Part shown: positions 1 to 11,955 of the stretch, piece after piece | How positions within the stretch are numbered: position 1 is the stretch's first letter | How the letters are laid out: each line of letters starts with the position of its first letter | DNA from: Favolaschia claudopus | Taxonomy: Eukaryota; Basidiomycota; Agaricomycetes; Agaricales; Mycenaceae | Reading direction: 5' to 3' | Length of the DNA stretch: 64,000 nt | Assembly: GCA_037176885.1 (NCBI GenBank) | Contig: JAWWNJ010000164.1 | Location: forward strand, 310,001 to 374,000 | Position numbers and translations under genes: made by a program | Notes under the pieces: generated by a model | The model's database searches: none | What the model was told of the DNA's origin: nothing | What the model saw: only the letters and a program-made list of their open reading frames with translations

Positions 1-350
1 GCAATGCATAATAATTCAGGAATATACGACATCTTCGTCTCCCGCCAAGAAGCAGATCTACAAGACTTCATGAAGGACGAAACGCTGTTGATCGATCCGG
101 ATCTGGACTATTTCTCGGTGCATGGGTTGAGCTCGGAGATCAGGGAGAGGCTGCAGAGGGTGAGGCCGGAGACTCTGGTATGCATTCATTTCATTCCATC
201 GAGACTGTGTTAATTGCGACTAAACCGATTGATTTCTCTCACTAGGGTGCGGCGAAGAGGATGGAGGGCATGACGCCCGTTAGTCTTGTACTCTTACTTC
301 AGCATTCGAGTCGGTCGTTCCCTCGACGTTCTTTGGAGCGGGTGAGATAA
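1..350 (+). CDS. MTO1: MTO1/GidA-type tRNA uridine-modification enzyme, 3' end
   Basis: Partial gene cut by the window start. Exons run from before base 1 to 177 and from 246 to 350, with a 68-nt GT-AG intron in phase 0 and a TAA stop. The tail holds the MTO1/GidA C-terminal signature: an Asp-Tyr followed by GLSSEIRERLQ, then RPETL, then GAAKRMEGMTP, matching the family pattern DY..V.GLS.E...KL...RP.TLG.A.R..G.TP. In this family the enzyme acts with MSS1/MnmE in mitochondria to add a (taurino- or carboxymethyl-) aminomethyl group to wobble uridine 34. The FAD-binding part lies outside the window. It converges on the PriA-like gene, with 255 bp between the stops. Confidence 0.85.
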
Positions 351-605
351 TTCTTGTGCACGTCGTCAAGATACAGTCGGCTTGTCACTCGTGGTGAAGG
401 GGGAGGCGTGACCGGCTACATATGGATTGGATTGTGCTGTGTATCACGCAGTTCATAGTCAAAAGTACCATAAATTCATGTAAAATCTAGATCTCGAACC
501 CCACCCCAAATTTGAGCAACCCAAAGGAACGAATGGTCATTATTCTACGTGATTTCTTCGATAGACCCCAGCAGTAAAAAAACGAAGGTAAGGCGGCGTT
601 CACCG

Positions 606-3340
606 CTAGAACTGAAGGTGAAGCCATCGTGGCGTCTCGACGCATAGCGTGCGATTCCCGTGAACCTCATACCCGGGCATACACTTCGCCACCGCACATC
701 GACTGTTGAGGCACGAAACGTCCGCAACGCCCGGAAGAGCTGTACAATCCTGGCCTGTAGCCTCAGCTTGATTCAAGCTGGAGAAAGCACATCCGCCGCC
801 TAAACGAGATTCTCAATACGTGGAAGATATGAGACTGGAGAAGGACCCACAGCTTTCAAGATCGTTCCGCGTGTCAATACATTCCCAAGAGCGGAAGCTC
901 CTTCCTGGAATGGGACATGCTGTCTGCCCAGCTGGGCATTCACTCCGCCTGGATCCTCTAGGAACGACGGGCTGAGCGGAGGGACACGAAGGTCCGACAA
1001 GACACTTTCCACCGCAGAGGATGCGGTCCGAGCTGCACGATGCACATTCATCGGACGACATCCCAGAGCACGTCGCACACGATGGGTCGCAGTCCACGCA
1101 CGCCCCTGAAAACGGTGCGGTACCCACAGGACATACAGCGACGCATCTACCGTCGGCGGTCCGCACTAATGACAGCTTACAGCTCAGACATTGGGTCGGC
1201 GCGGGTCCGAAACATTGTTCGCAGCTGGCGTCGCACGAAGAGCAGGAAGGGGGAACGGCGTAGTTGCGTTTCCGCCGAAAAGCCCTTTCACACGATCCGC
1301 TGTTCGCAGGAAAACCGTCCGGACATGTGAGGCAATTCGTATTCAGAGGTCCGGAGCAGGAAGAGCAGGTGGGGTCGCAGGACGCGCCTGTAAAAGTAAC
1401 GAGTCAGATGCCAAAGTGTGATATTTTGAAACAGAAGTTAGTACGCACAGGCCGTTCCCGTCGAATATTGATTGGTCGCGCAGCAACGCCCTCCGGTTAA
1501 CTTCGTACCAGCTACACAAGTATCGCATTGCACCCCAGGACCATTGTCGTAGCACGTTAGGCAATTAGTAGGGCAATTGGTGCCTAAGACATCAAGGTTA
1601 ACGATGAATACAGGCACAAAATCGAAAGTTTCACTTACATCGTCTTTCATCGGAGTACAGGGGGAAATATTGGTTCGATGGGCAGGGGCAGGAGTCGATA
1701 GCTCCAGGGATGAACGCTGCACCGTCGACACAGCCTAGACAGCCACCCGGACTGCTGTTGGAACATGATGTGCATTTGGGGGAACAGTTCAGGCCTGTTC
1801 ATGTTTGGTTGTCTTTGGAAAGAGAGCAAAAAGAGCAGAGGCTTACAAGAGTTTCCCGTGGAATATTTACGAGGCGCGCACTGACATATCCCGTCCTCAG
1901 TCATGGTGGCTCCTAATGGACAGGAGCGGCATCTAGCACCGCAGCATTAGATTTTTTTATGTGACATTCCAGATGAATAGCGAACCTCGATGGATTGCTC
2001 GGGGAGCATGTCCTGCACGAGGAGCTCGCCGTGCACGGTGAACCTAGTGAATTTGTCAGCATTTTGAGGGTTCAACCACCAAAAGAGACCTACAGGTAGT
2101 TCCGGAGGGGTTGGTATATTGTCCGCCTGGACACATAGTAGTACAATAACCGCTCGAGAATGAGAACCCATCATAACAGCTGAGGCATTGGTTCGTAGCG
2201 CCGCCCGAGCAGGTCGCGCACAAAGGGTTGCATGCTGAGCAGACCCCCGGAGCAGATCCATATGTTCCAACCGGGCACCCGACACAGACTCCATTCTGCA
2301 ATTGAGTGCCGAGCGAACAAACGCTGCAAACGCCCGCGCTGCTGCCATACGTTCCTGCAGGACAGGGTTGGCAGCTCGAAGTGGTAGAGTCTAACGTATA
2401 GCCAATGGAGCAGACGGTGCATTGAGATGCAGAGCCAGCACAGGCAGCGCATGGCGCGGTACAAGCACTGCAGACTCCGGGGCTGGAACCGTACGTTCCG
2501 AAAGGGCAAGGTTTGCAGAAAGATCCGACCAGGGAGGAACCAAGGGCGCATTCAGAACAAGTCGTGGCGCTTCCGGAGCAGGAGATACAAGACGAGTCGC
2601 ACACGGAGCCTGTGTAATTAACTCAGCAACACACGAGAAAGATGAAAGACTTCGACGACCACGTACAACTTCCGAGAGCGTTTCGGTATGTGGATGCTGG
2701 GCAAACACAAGTACCTCCCGCCCAGAGCTGGCCGATCGGACAGCTAGTGCAATACGACCCAGATCGATCGCATGTGGTGCAAGGAGGGTCGCAAGGGGGA
2801 CAACTCGTGCCCCCGGCTTGCTGGTATGTACCTGACGGGCAAACGATCTCGCAGCGTCCATTATTGAGGGTATAGTAGCTATTAGGTGGGCAAGAAGTGC
2901 ATTGGGTGGGATCAGGGCCGGAGCACGTATCGCAGGACGGGTCGCATTCATCTAGTATACGTGGCGAGTATCAGTCTGGGGTGTTACACCGAAGTGCAAC
3001 GTGGGAGAGACTCACAATAACCGTGAGGAGGAAGGATGAAAGTACCAGCGGGGCAGCCGGTGACGCATGTCCCGTCGTAATTGAAAGTTTCGTCCGGGCA
3101 GGCGCTAAGGCATGAACCGGAGCTGAAGAACTTGCCGTCTGGGCATGTTAGGCATTGTTGCGCTGACGGTCCACTGCAAGTGCTGCAACTCTTATCGCAA
3201 GGGATTGCGATCCCGACAGCGGAGCATGCAAGAAACTGACGGCAGAGTCAAGGTCGGTATCATGAAACCATCATTGGGGGACTTACATTTCCAAGTAAGA
3301 TGCAGGCTATAAACGAGAGATTCCGACAGCCGAGAGTCAT
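606..3340 (-). CDS. Secreted Cys-rich protein: furin-like repeats plus PriA-type C-terminal domain
   Basis: Nine exons keep one frame (728 residues): 3340-3287, 3235-3016, 2951-2667, 2609-2090, 1932-1847, 1794-1639, 1583-1449, 1387-851 and 799-606. A hydrophobic N-terminus (MTLGCRNLSFIACILLG) looks like a signal peptide. Then come about a dozen furin/GCC2-GCC3-like repeats of the type CDPSCxTCSGP...QCLSCPxG. The last ~100 residues match the C-terminal domain of basidiomycete PriA proteins: CPIPG, SWECIDTRNDLESCGGC, GQDCTALPGV and a final CAVAKCMPGYEV block. An extracellular or wall-associated role is inferred; no catalytic residues are visible. The intron 1933-2089 (157 nt) is longer than the others and could hide a small exon. 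One stretch near 1260 reads less repeat-like and may contain a further in-frame intron. Confidence 0.85.
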
Positions 3341-4047
3341 AGTCGAGACTCGCGCTGTTTAGCAGACTAGAGTGCTTGAAACGACCGTAGAGGGAAAGGA
3401 AGGGGGAGAAAGGTGCAGGCCAGGCGTCGAGTGGCTATCAAAATAGTAGGCAATGACATTGAAAGCTACCCCTGGTGTAAATCAATGTGGAGGGGCAAGT
3501 TTAGACTTATTGGAGGAGTATGCAATAGAAACGGGGTTTTGAACAAGATCAACCTGGTTCGAGTTGCCAAGACCATTTCGAATTGAAAGTTTTCGTTCAA
3601 ATCCTGCAGAGTCCACCCCTCAAGGCCGAGACGCTTGAAGCTAAGTAGCAGCTCGCGTGCAAGGCCACCGTACCACAGGTTACCGTTTGTCCTTGAAAAC
3701 TTTTTGGGCGTATATTAATTTCTTCGGGGGCGACTGAAGTTTCAAAAGCAGGTGTCATGGACGCGAAGAACAAGGCGCGGCTTCGGTAAACAAACTGGCA
3801 CCGGAGATTTCTTGCAACAAACCACAACGGTCATATTCCTAGCTTTCTCTTCGCCGTTGCCTTGCTCAGCGCCGAAGTAGTGGCTAGTAGTGGGGGGGAA
3901 AATACAGTCATAGTCGTCCACAAATTGCCCCGAAGATTCTCAGGCTTGCTATCTTTTCCCAGATCGTTACGCGCCGTGGCTTCCTCAACGTCCACGTAGC
4001 TCAATTCTCTCCCTCTTGGTCCTGTGTCCCTCCAACAGCTATCCAAC
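3341..4047. other. Intergenic region
   Basis: Lies between two divergent gene starts (PriA-like on minus, DUF2470 copy 1 on plus), so both promoters should be here. No conserved protein, RNA gene or clear repeat was seen; the short ORFs present have no recognisable motif. Confidence 0.6.
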
Positions 4048-4895
4048 ATGACTTCGAACGACCCAGTCGCCGAAAAATCCGGCTTTCTGAAGATGTACAT
4101 GTCAAACCACCCAGACACCCTCGTCGCGTACGCAAAGTGGTACGGCAAAGTCAAGGAACCGATAACTAGCGCGGAAATGTCTGCTATCGACACAAAAGTC
4201 TGTATCTTCTTGGCTTGACTGGCAAGAGTGCTGCGTATGACTGGAACTACATATTGATGCTGCTTGGCCGCCAGAGCATGACGCTCACTTGCACCATGAA
4301 AGACGGGAATAAGAAGGCGGTACGGGTTGTGATAGAGCCTCCGCTTGCGGGATATGAGGATGTCAAGCCGCGGTTGCTTGAGATGAAGGCTCTGGCGCAG
4401 GAGGGTTTAGGGATGGTCAGTGTTTCTTCCAATCCTCGCTCGAACATGAAATAAAGTAACACTCGTCGTCGCAATTCAGATCAAGGTCCCTCTTATCATG
4501 ACGCCCAACGTTCCCCGCACCGTCATCACGACGCTCATTCCTATGTGCGCCTTGTTCTATTGCACTTTCTTTCCCAAAGACAGCCAAGCATCCCTCTTCG
4601 CCCCCGCACGTTTCGTGTATACCTACGTCAACGGTGTAACCCTTGCGGGCATATGGGTCTTCATGATCGTCCTCCACGTCGCGGAGGCTCTCTACGTGGT
4701 TTCTCTGGTGCGGAAGCATGCTGGAAATTTCCCTACTGCCGTGCGTATCATTTCCTTCGCTTGGACTGTTCATCAATCTATGCCTTTTAGGCTGTATATG
4801 TTCTGGGAACGCTCGGGTTTGGTTTCCCTTTCCTAGTAGACATACGAAGACGGATACAGGCTGCGCGTATCGAATCTGTAATGAAAATTCAGTGA
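4048..4895 (+). CDS. DUF2470-domain membrane protein, copy 1
   Basis: Four exons (4048-4197, 4275-4415, 4480-4740, 4791-4895) encode 218 residues. The N-terminal ~95 residues resemble DUF2470: NHPDTLVAYAKWYG, then AEMSAIDTKSMTLTC, then PPLAGYEDVKPRLLEM. In other proteins this domain is associated with haem-iron utilisation folds. The C-terminal half has three or four hydrophobic segments and ends in a basic helix (DIRRRIQAARIESVMK). Two full paralogues occur at 36742-37593 (+) and 39833-40671 (-) with identical exon phases, so the three come from duplication. The cellular role is unknown; a membrane location is inferred from the hydrophobic segments. Confidence 0.85.
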
Positions 4896-5325
4896 AATGT
4901 ACCAGTTTTTGTTCGGTTCTCATCTCTTGTTTTCTTGAGTCTTGATATGTGTAATATACACACTATTTCTGTATCCGTTATACTGTAACAGCCAGGTTTT
5001 TCTGCGCAATCACTGTCGGAGAACGCACCATCATTCAAGAACCATAACAGCACTTGGAGATGACACTCACTGACACTCAGGCGGAACCGCAACGACCAAC
5101 AACGTGTCCCCTCTCTAGTCTCTTAAACAAGACTTTATAAGATCCATAAAGACGCATAACGCCGCCTTCGACGGCCACTGTGTTCGCGATTAACCGCCTT
5201 GCCATTTAGCTTTCGGTCTATAATAGGGCGATTTCGCCGCTAGCGACTAGCTGGCCCGCTGATACTGGAACGGAAGCTCACCCAAGGACCTGAAATAAGC
5301 TGGAACTATCGACAAATCCTCTGCC
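4896..5325. other. Intergenic region
   Basis: 430 bp between two plus-strand genes, expected to hold the 3' UTR of the DUF2470 gene and the promoter of F-box gene A. No motif I can support. Confidence 0.5.
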
Positions 5326-7109
5326 ATGAAGCCTCTCATTCTACCTGCCGACGTCTGGGAATGTATCGCCGAGTTTCTATCCCGGCGCGATCTTTCTCGC
5401 CTCATTTCGCTCAACAGGGCTCTGTACGACATCGTTCTGAACACCAGGTACAGGGAGATATGCTGGGACAAGGTCGACAAGACAATGTCCAAGACGCTTG
5501 TGCGTTTGAGGTGCGTGAATGCGTGTATCATGCCATATCATTTCGCGTACCGACGAATTTGAGGATAGAACGCGGTCGATCGCGCAGCGAGTGCGCCGTT
5601 TGCATGTGCGGGCGTGGTTCATCGAGTACCTAGTCCGCAAGGAATCTCTCACTCCGCCATCGTACGTCGTCAACCCGAAACGACTGCTGTTCCACTATCT
5701 TCGCGTCCCCCCTCGCATCGAGCCAAGCACGGGCGGGAAGTCTGCTAATGCAGGCGACATACTCGAGAGTATGACCCAGGCCGTACGCCTCATGACGCAG
5801 GTCACAGAATACAGCTTTGAATGGCGCGACTTATCCCCCACGCCAGAGACGCTCCGCTTCCTCTCCGCTGCCAGATCCGCCTTCGGCGTGAGCCTCCGCA
5901 AGCTCACCCTCCACGCGCAGCTGCACAACTTCTCCGCCTTGCTCTCAACGGTCGACTTTGAGAACCTCGAAGAGCTCGAGCTCTTCCTCGACCACGACAC
6001 CAGCACAACCGATGCCGCTAACCTGCTGCGGCACACCCTCGCACCCTTCGTCAACCACTTCCGCCGCACCCTCTCCACGCTCCTCCTCTCCTCCTCCTCC
6101 AAAGCCGACATCTCCCCCCTCCTCGCCGCCCTCCACCCCGTCCCCCACCTGCACAGATTCGTCGCCCGCCTCGCCTTCGACGCAGCGCACCTCTCCGACC
6201 CGCGTACTCTCTTCGCATTCCTGCGCCTCAACTCGGAGAGCCTAACGCACGTCGAGCTCGGGTGGTCCTTCGCCGCAACCGCGGACGAAGCGCCGCAACC
6301 TCCGAGCACCTGGCCCGCATTCTCCAACGCCCTCCTCGACGACCCCGGCGTGTTCGTCAACCTACAGGCCCTGCGGATGCCCTTCCTGCGGACATTCGAC
6401 GACACCATAGTGTGTCTGCGGCGCTCCGCCGATACACTAACCAATCTACGTCTCATAGACCACTTCTTCCGACCCGAGGAGCTGTCCGAGTTCGTCAAAC
6501 TCTTTGCGCATAGACCGTTTGATGCTGGGCTGCAAACGCTGTATATCGGGCTGTCGCATTTTGGCATCGAGACCTTGGATATATTTGCGAATCAGCTGCC
6601 TAGTTTGCAGAGTCTTGACCTGGTGTTGCCGCCGGATGTCATAGCGGATATCTGTGTAAGCGTTCTTTCTTGCACAGGACACATCTGCTCATGAATAATT
6701 CATTCACAGCATCGCGATCATTATGTGGGGACGGTGATTTAGTTCACGTTCTTCTCCCTTCGAACTTCCTCTCATCATCTTCCTCCTTCTTCTTCTTTGC
6801 ACAGTCCCCATTCTGCATCGCGCTGAACAATCGCTCGTACACCGATTGGAAACTCGTCAATATCGGTGCGTCTTCCGCTTTCCCTTCGTTTCATTGTCTA
6901 CATATGCAACTCAAAATTTGGCAGGAATATGGGAACGACGATTCACGGACACGTCTGTGATGGTTTCGGATGAGCGGAGTCTGATGCAGCATTTGGCCAG
7001 CCGTATTCCGAGTGTACGGACGTTTCGAGGGGAGCCGAAGTACGAGGGGCGGCCGTGTCTGGCGGGGATGGAAGACGCGTCTTCGCGGTCACTCAATCTA
7101 CTTAACTGA
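5326..7109 (+). CDS. F-box protein A (513 aa)
   Basis: Exons 5326-5510, 5569-6655, 6710-6733, 6805-6865 and 6925-7109 give one frame of 513 residues. The first 50 residues form an F-box (ILPADVWECIAEFLSRRDL, then LISLNRALYDIVLNTRYRE), the part that binds Skp1 in SCF ubiquitin ligases. The rest is a long leucine-rich region without regular repeats, probably the substrate-binding part. A close paralogue lies inverted at 12870-14575; both share the 185-nt first exon, the phase-2 first intron and the C-terminal block LMQHLASRIPSVxTFRGEPK. The 24-nt exon 3 is inferred only from splice sites; skipping it also keeps the frame. The substrate is unknown. Confidence 0.85.
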
Positions 7110-7401
7110 CCGACGGTTTTGTTATATCTCAGGCTGGAGAATTTTTTGTGCTGTATATAGTGTATTGATTTATGGATTGTTCCCGTGTCAACAGAGGACG
7201 CTCTCGCTCCAGAAACTCTCTTCGGTGGCTCTTTACTGACTATATGTTTCTGTTTTGGGTCTTGAAATTCAAGTTGCGGCGCCCACGTACCGTTTGACCT
7301 CCTTGCACATCAAAGATTTAGCATTAGCGTGGGAACTTTGTGCTCTTTGTCGTTTTGTTTCACTCTTCCTGGACTGCGACTTCGACGTTCACAGTCCTCC
7401 G

Positions 7402-8341
7402 ATGTCTTCTTCGAATTCAATCAGCCTCAACGGCCGCCAATATAAAAAGGCTGAAATCATGTCAGAGATGGTGTCTCTCGCGAAGGAACTCGCGTCAAAT
7501 GCCCATTTGCTAGCTGATTCGCCGCTCCCTGCCGACACAGACCTCTCGGAGTCTGAACAAACCGAGGTGCAGAATCAGGTTTGTTGAACATTTTTCGTCG
7601 TTTAGTGTATCACCATTGACTGTTTGTTAGATCGCAGCTATGCTAATTCTCCCTCCCGACGCCCTAATCATTTTCTGGGACGCATTCGCCGCCAACCATC
7701 TAAACGATATCGCCGTCTCTCTCCGTCGCCTCTCCCACACGACCCAGCCCCATGCGGTGTCCACCGCTATCCAAATATTGAGCCTCATGCCCGAGCCCGC
7801 CGAACAGGATCGGCACCCATATTTCCGCAAATTCTTGCGCAACTCGACCGCGGTCAAAGACATCCCGAACATCGTCGCTGATGCTTTCGTCAAAGGCACG
7901 ACGCTGAAAAAACCCTCTGGGCCGGGCCGACACTGCACCCTCATTATCAACACACTTTTCTGGTGCGATACGAGCCTGGGTGACGACGGCAGGGCGTCCG
8001 TGGACGCGGGGATCCGCGCAGCTCTCGCCAATGCTATTCAGGCGACCTTGGATCATTCGCGCAGTGCAGAGCTGGATCGAATGCAGCGGGTTGAAATGGA
8101 AAGGCTGAAGGGGATCTTGCTCACGATCAATATGGAAGAAATGGGACCGGGTGGGTATTTCCTCAAGTCGACGCGCGAGCACCTCGAGGGTCAGTTAGAC
8201 ATGTGTTCGGGCAATGATTGTGACGAAGACGCGCAATTATCGTGCTCGAAATGCAAGACTGTTCGATACTGCGGCACAGAGTGTCAGTCGTGGCATTGGA
8301 AGCACGGGCATCGTGCTCGATGCTTCCTGACTGATTACTGA
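7402..8341 (+). CDS. MYND-type zinc finger protein
   Basis: Two exons (7402-7578, 7631-8341) encode 295 residues. The C-terminus (about residues 250-290) is a MYND zinc finger: CSGNDC, then LSCSKCKTVRYC, then CQSWHW, then HRARC, with the spacing of the seven Cys and one His ligands. MYND fingers usually mediate protein-protein contacts. The N-terminal 240 residues are helical-looking and not recognised; small single-MYND proteins of this design are common in Agaricomycetes. The frame is open upstream to 7255, but the ATG at 7402 starts a more protein-like sequence and was chosen. Confidence 0.8.
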
Positions 8342-8570
8342 GGGTGGTAGTAATGACATGTTTATGCGAATACTGTATCTTGATATCTTGTACATTACTC
8401 TCCAAATGAATTCAATGCCTCGCCATTCTCTCCCGAGCCTTTTAAATACTGGTTTGGGGACGTCGAGAGATTACTTATAATTCCTAGTCTGCACTCTCAA
8501 TCCAAGCTTTTTTTTGATGCACAATCTCCGAAAGTCTATTTTTTTTTTGATCTTTCTCTTGACTTCGACC

Positions 8571-9026
8571 ATGCCCACTACCCGTTCTTCATCCAAAACC
8601 AAAGCCAAGCGGTATGCGTGTCTATGTGTATTCTCGACACTGTGTCAAATCACTGTTCGATCTCCAGCTCATCTCACGCCGCTCAACAACCTCCTACGAA
8701 GACAATTCGGTCTCGCGCTGAATTGGCGGCCAGGGCTCAAGCTTCAGCACGGTATCGCGAGAGGTTGGCTTCTGTCACCACACTATTCCTTTCACAACCC
8801 ACCATAGCCATAGAAATCTGGAGCAGGAAAGGGAAAAGGCGAGAGAACGCATGGCATGGTGTGTCTCCATCCGCGTCTTCGACTCGGACCTAGGTACTCA
8901 ATACCGTCTGAACCACCGTCTTGGATTAGCCACCGGAGGAAAATGCTGGAGGATGACTCCGATGCAGAAGAATACCGTGCTCGCGTTCGTGAAGCAAGTC
9001 GTAGATACCGTCGCAAATTAAAGTAA
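8571..9026 (+). CDS. Small Arg/Glu-rich protein (104 aa), unrecognised
   Basis: Four short exons (8571-8611, 8668-8763, 8814-8858, 8894-9026) join in one frame, all with GT-AG introns in phase 2. The product has a Thr/Ser-rich start (MPTTRSSSKTKAK), then two charged helical blocks, RSRAELAARAQASARYRER and later EEYRARVREASRRYRRK, separated by an acidic segment. The charge pattern suggests a coiled coil or a nucleic-acid-binding helix. I do not recognise the family. Support is the four-way frame agreement only; no homologue is known to me. Confidence 0.55.
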
Positions 9027-9988
9027 TGTCCATTAATATTGTCCATTTCCTTTCTGCCCTGCTCAACGGAGACATTGTGGAAGGAATGCCCAATAGTTGG
9101 TCCACCGCCGATCTAAATGGAGTACTTATGTCTTGTTTTCTTCTCACTAAGTCTCTATGTCGACCTTTCGCTAGAAATGGTATGACCAGAAGCTCCCCAC
9201 TTGTTCAAGTACTATAATTGTGGGATTGGAATCCCGGGCGCAGTGTTACGGTTCTGGGGCTCCATACTCATCTTTGCCAAAAAAAAATCACATCATACAG
9301 ATTCGACCCCTTTATCAGTGTGCCACCTCACGTTGTAGCGCACGGCACCTTGATATCGATGAATGTAAGTATCGTGCTGTGTCATTGCATCAGTTCCGTC
9401 GACGCCAAGTTCGCTATATTTAACTTGGCTGCACATATTCCTGCGTGCGGCGATCATAGGTACTATGACTTTTGCTTTTATTCGATTTTTTACTGGCTTC
9501 TTTGTGGCCCAGCCAACGCATGAAGGAGTTCCGCATTTGTGCCCCCCGATTTTCACTCGACGCAAAGGGATCAAAATATTGTGCATGCTTTGAGGAAGAG
9601 CCTAATCATGAGCGGAGCTCATCAAGCCGTCATCAACAGATACAGCTTGAGCCAAGAGCATTCATGGCGGAAAGTTCAAGAGTCACAACAAGATCCCCAT
9701 AGCATTTTTTGTTGCAAGGAGCAAGAAGAAAAAAACCAACCGTGAGAATAGTGATGGGAGATTCCCACGGTTGAACTTGAATCTGATGTTTTTCGATTGT
9801 AGCACGCCGGAGCGCATTATGCCCGGACAGAAGAGAGACTCGATGGTGACAAGGCTGTTACAGAGAATTCATAGAAATCATTAATCCGTTCCGGTGAACA
9901 ACAAGCTTCGTGCCGGAACAGAAAATGCAGCAAAACTACAAGCATTGACTGTACTATTTTCAAAAATAGGAGGCCGAGTTCAGTAAAG
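9027..9988. other. Intergenic region
   Basis: About 960 bp with no convincing coding region. It separates a plus-strand gene from a minus-strand gene (convergent ends). No RNA gene or repeat recognised. Confidence 0.5.
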
Positions 9989-11955
9989 CTAGAAGAGATC
10001 ATACAGCAAGCAGCTCACAAATGCATTGGAGACCTTGCAAGTGTAAGGAGCAACGCAGGTGGTAGCTAGCAAGAACACTCAGTCAGACAGAAAAAAGATA
10101 TCGGTTTACTAAGAATTACCTCCTGTCCAACCTGTCATACGAGCCATTAATCTGAGTTGAAGCATGGCATATGTCGCTTACCTTGTCCACCGCATTGCTC
10201 CCAGTGTTGGGCCAATCCACCGGTAGGCGTGGAACTGGTTGTCGTAGTTGAACTTGAGACTGTTGTGCTCCCAACAGTTGACGTTGAACCGACAGTCGAA
10301 GTAGAGGAAGTAGTTCCACTAGAGGGTGTCAACGAGGCCGGTGGCGTCCAAGGTGCCCACTGAGAGTTTGGAATAGCAAATTGGTAGTTTCCGGCCGTCT
10401 CGGTGATGTCGGTGTTCGTTGATTGGCCCAAAAGATACTTGTTGATGAATGCGTTGAGCTGGGTCTGCTGAGATGACGGAAAGGAGCAGTGGACGTGGTT
10501 TGCGGCCTGCGAGTAACCCATTGCAGTGGGTGCACCAAGAGCAGTCCAGATAGTGCGAGCGGAAACCAACGCGCCATATGAGGCGAATGGTCCGAGCCAG
10601 TCATATCTGCGAGCCAAATGAAGTTCGAAACATGGTTGATAGCGTCAAATGCGTACCCAACATTGTCGATGGCAAACAGCGCACGGGGAGCAACCATACC
10701 CATGAGCAGGTGGTGGTCGAAGGGAAGTTTATTGACGGAGCTTTGAGCGAATTGATTGAAGTTGGTGCTGAACCTAGTAAACGAAAGAAACTGAGCCTAC
10801 TCGAGGATAGTAATAAACAGATGTTGCTAACCAGACGTTCTCGCCGATGATCTCGCTTGCGGTCTGAGTCGAAGTTCCGTTCTTGAGGATCGAATCAGAA
10901 AGTCTCCAGCTATCCGTTCCGCCCGAGCCAGACTCTTGCGGGATGGTTAAAACAATACGAGGTTCAAAAGCACCTTGAAGTGATCAATTACTGCGAAAAT
11001 ATGACAAGATCAACGAGAATCTATACCTGCAACGAGCGCGCCTTTGCCATTTCGCGAGCATCCCGAGACACCAACTCTTGTGGTGTCGATTCTTGCGGTA
11101 GGAGTTTTCTCAAGTGCGTCCATGATGCGACGCACACCCCAAGCCCTTTGAGCAAATTGATATGAGTTCGCGCAATATCCAGTAAGTACGAGTGTGCATA
11201 CCAAGCCATCATCGCACCTGTTATCGGAAATAAGTGTTAGACGCGAAAGAAGGAAGAAGAAAGAAGTCAAACCTGCAGAGGCGTTGCTGCCATAGAGCTG
11301 GAAGAATTTACCCTGACCACGACTGCTACCGTCATTCTGCATTCACTGCGTAAGAACCTCTCTGGAATAATCAATCTGCAAAAGCTACCTGGAGGCCCAT
11401 ATCATCGTTGTTGAAGTTGATGATAGCGACACCAGCGGGGGCTGGGATCGAAATTCCGCCGATGCCGATGATAGCTTCGTGTCAACGTCAAACTCGTATT
11501 TCCACAAATATCACGACCAATGACGAACCAGGGAAAGGCGCTGAGCCAGAAGAAGGGTAGGTAATTGTCGGTGCAAACGAGATGGATTTGCCTCCGTCGG
11601 TCACAGTGATAGCGAGGGTCGAGCCAGACAATGACGCCGTCACAGATTGCGGGGTGCCGGGCATGGTACCGAGTTCGTCCTGTTGGAGGAGGGTGCTGAT
11701 TTCCGCGCTACGGCACGCCCAGTCGGCGGTGGTGGCGACCTTCGATCCGCCTGCGAACGTGAAAGGATCAGGAAGAGCCGCGTTGTTGTACGAGGTCAGA
11801 GAAGGTATGCTCGGGCATGCTGAAGAGAGAAGAGAAGAGTGAGAACAGGGAAGTTCTAGCTAGCTAGCAAATAACGCCTTGCACGTACATTGAGCCCAGA
11901 CAGCAGAAATCGTACAAGCAGTAAGGACAAAGAAACCGTAGGTCGAAGCGAACAT
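9989..11955 (-). CDS. 4-O-methyl-glucuronoyl methylesterase (CE15) with C-terminal CBM1
   Basis: Eleven exons keep one frame (471 residues): 11955-11889, 11819-11529, 11474-11389, 11336-11273, 11217-11202, 11145-11027, 10973-10832, 10773-10657, 10606-10182, 10131-10120 and 10065-9989. A signal peptide is followed by the CE15 domain: ALPDPFTF, the nucleophile-serine block GCSRNGKGA, IPQESGSGG, and the catalytic-His block NHVHCSFPSSQ. CE15 enzymes cut the ester between lignin alcohols and glucuronic acid on xylan. A Ser/Thr linker then leads to a complete CBM1 (HWEQCGGQGWTG, TTCVAPYTC, SCL). The CBM1 is split by two introns around a 12-nt exon. The enzyme should be secreted and act on wood or plant cell wall. 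Confidence 0.92.

Noticed and set aside
5695..6567. 290-codon minus-strand frame opposite F-box gene A
   Set aside because: It mirrors the coding exon, is Arg/Ser-rich and has no motif; a shadow of the real gene. The matching frames opposite F-box B are the same case.
8571..9026. bZIP transcription factor
   Set aside because: Basic blocks are present, but no leucine heptads follow them.
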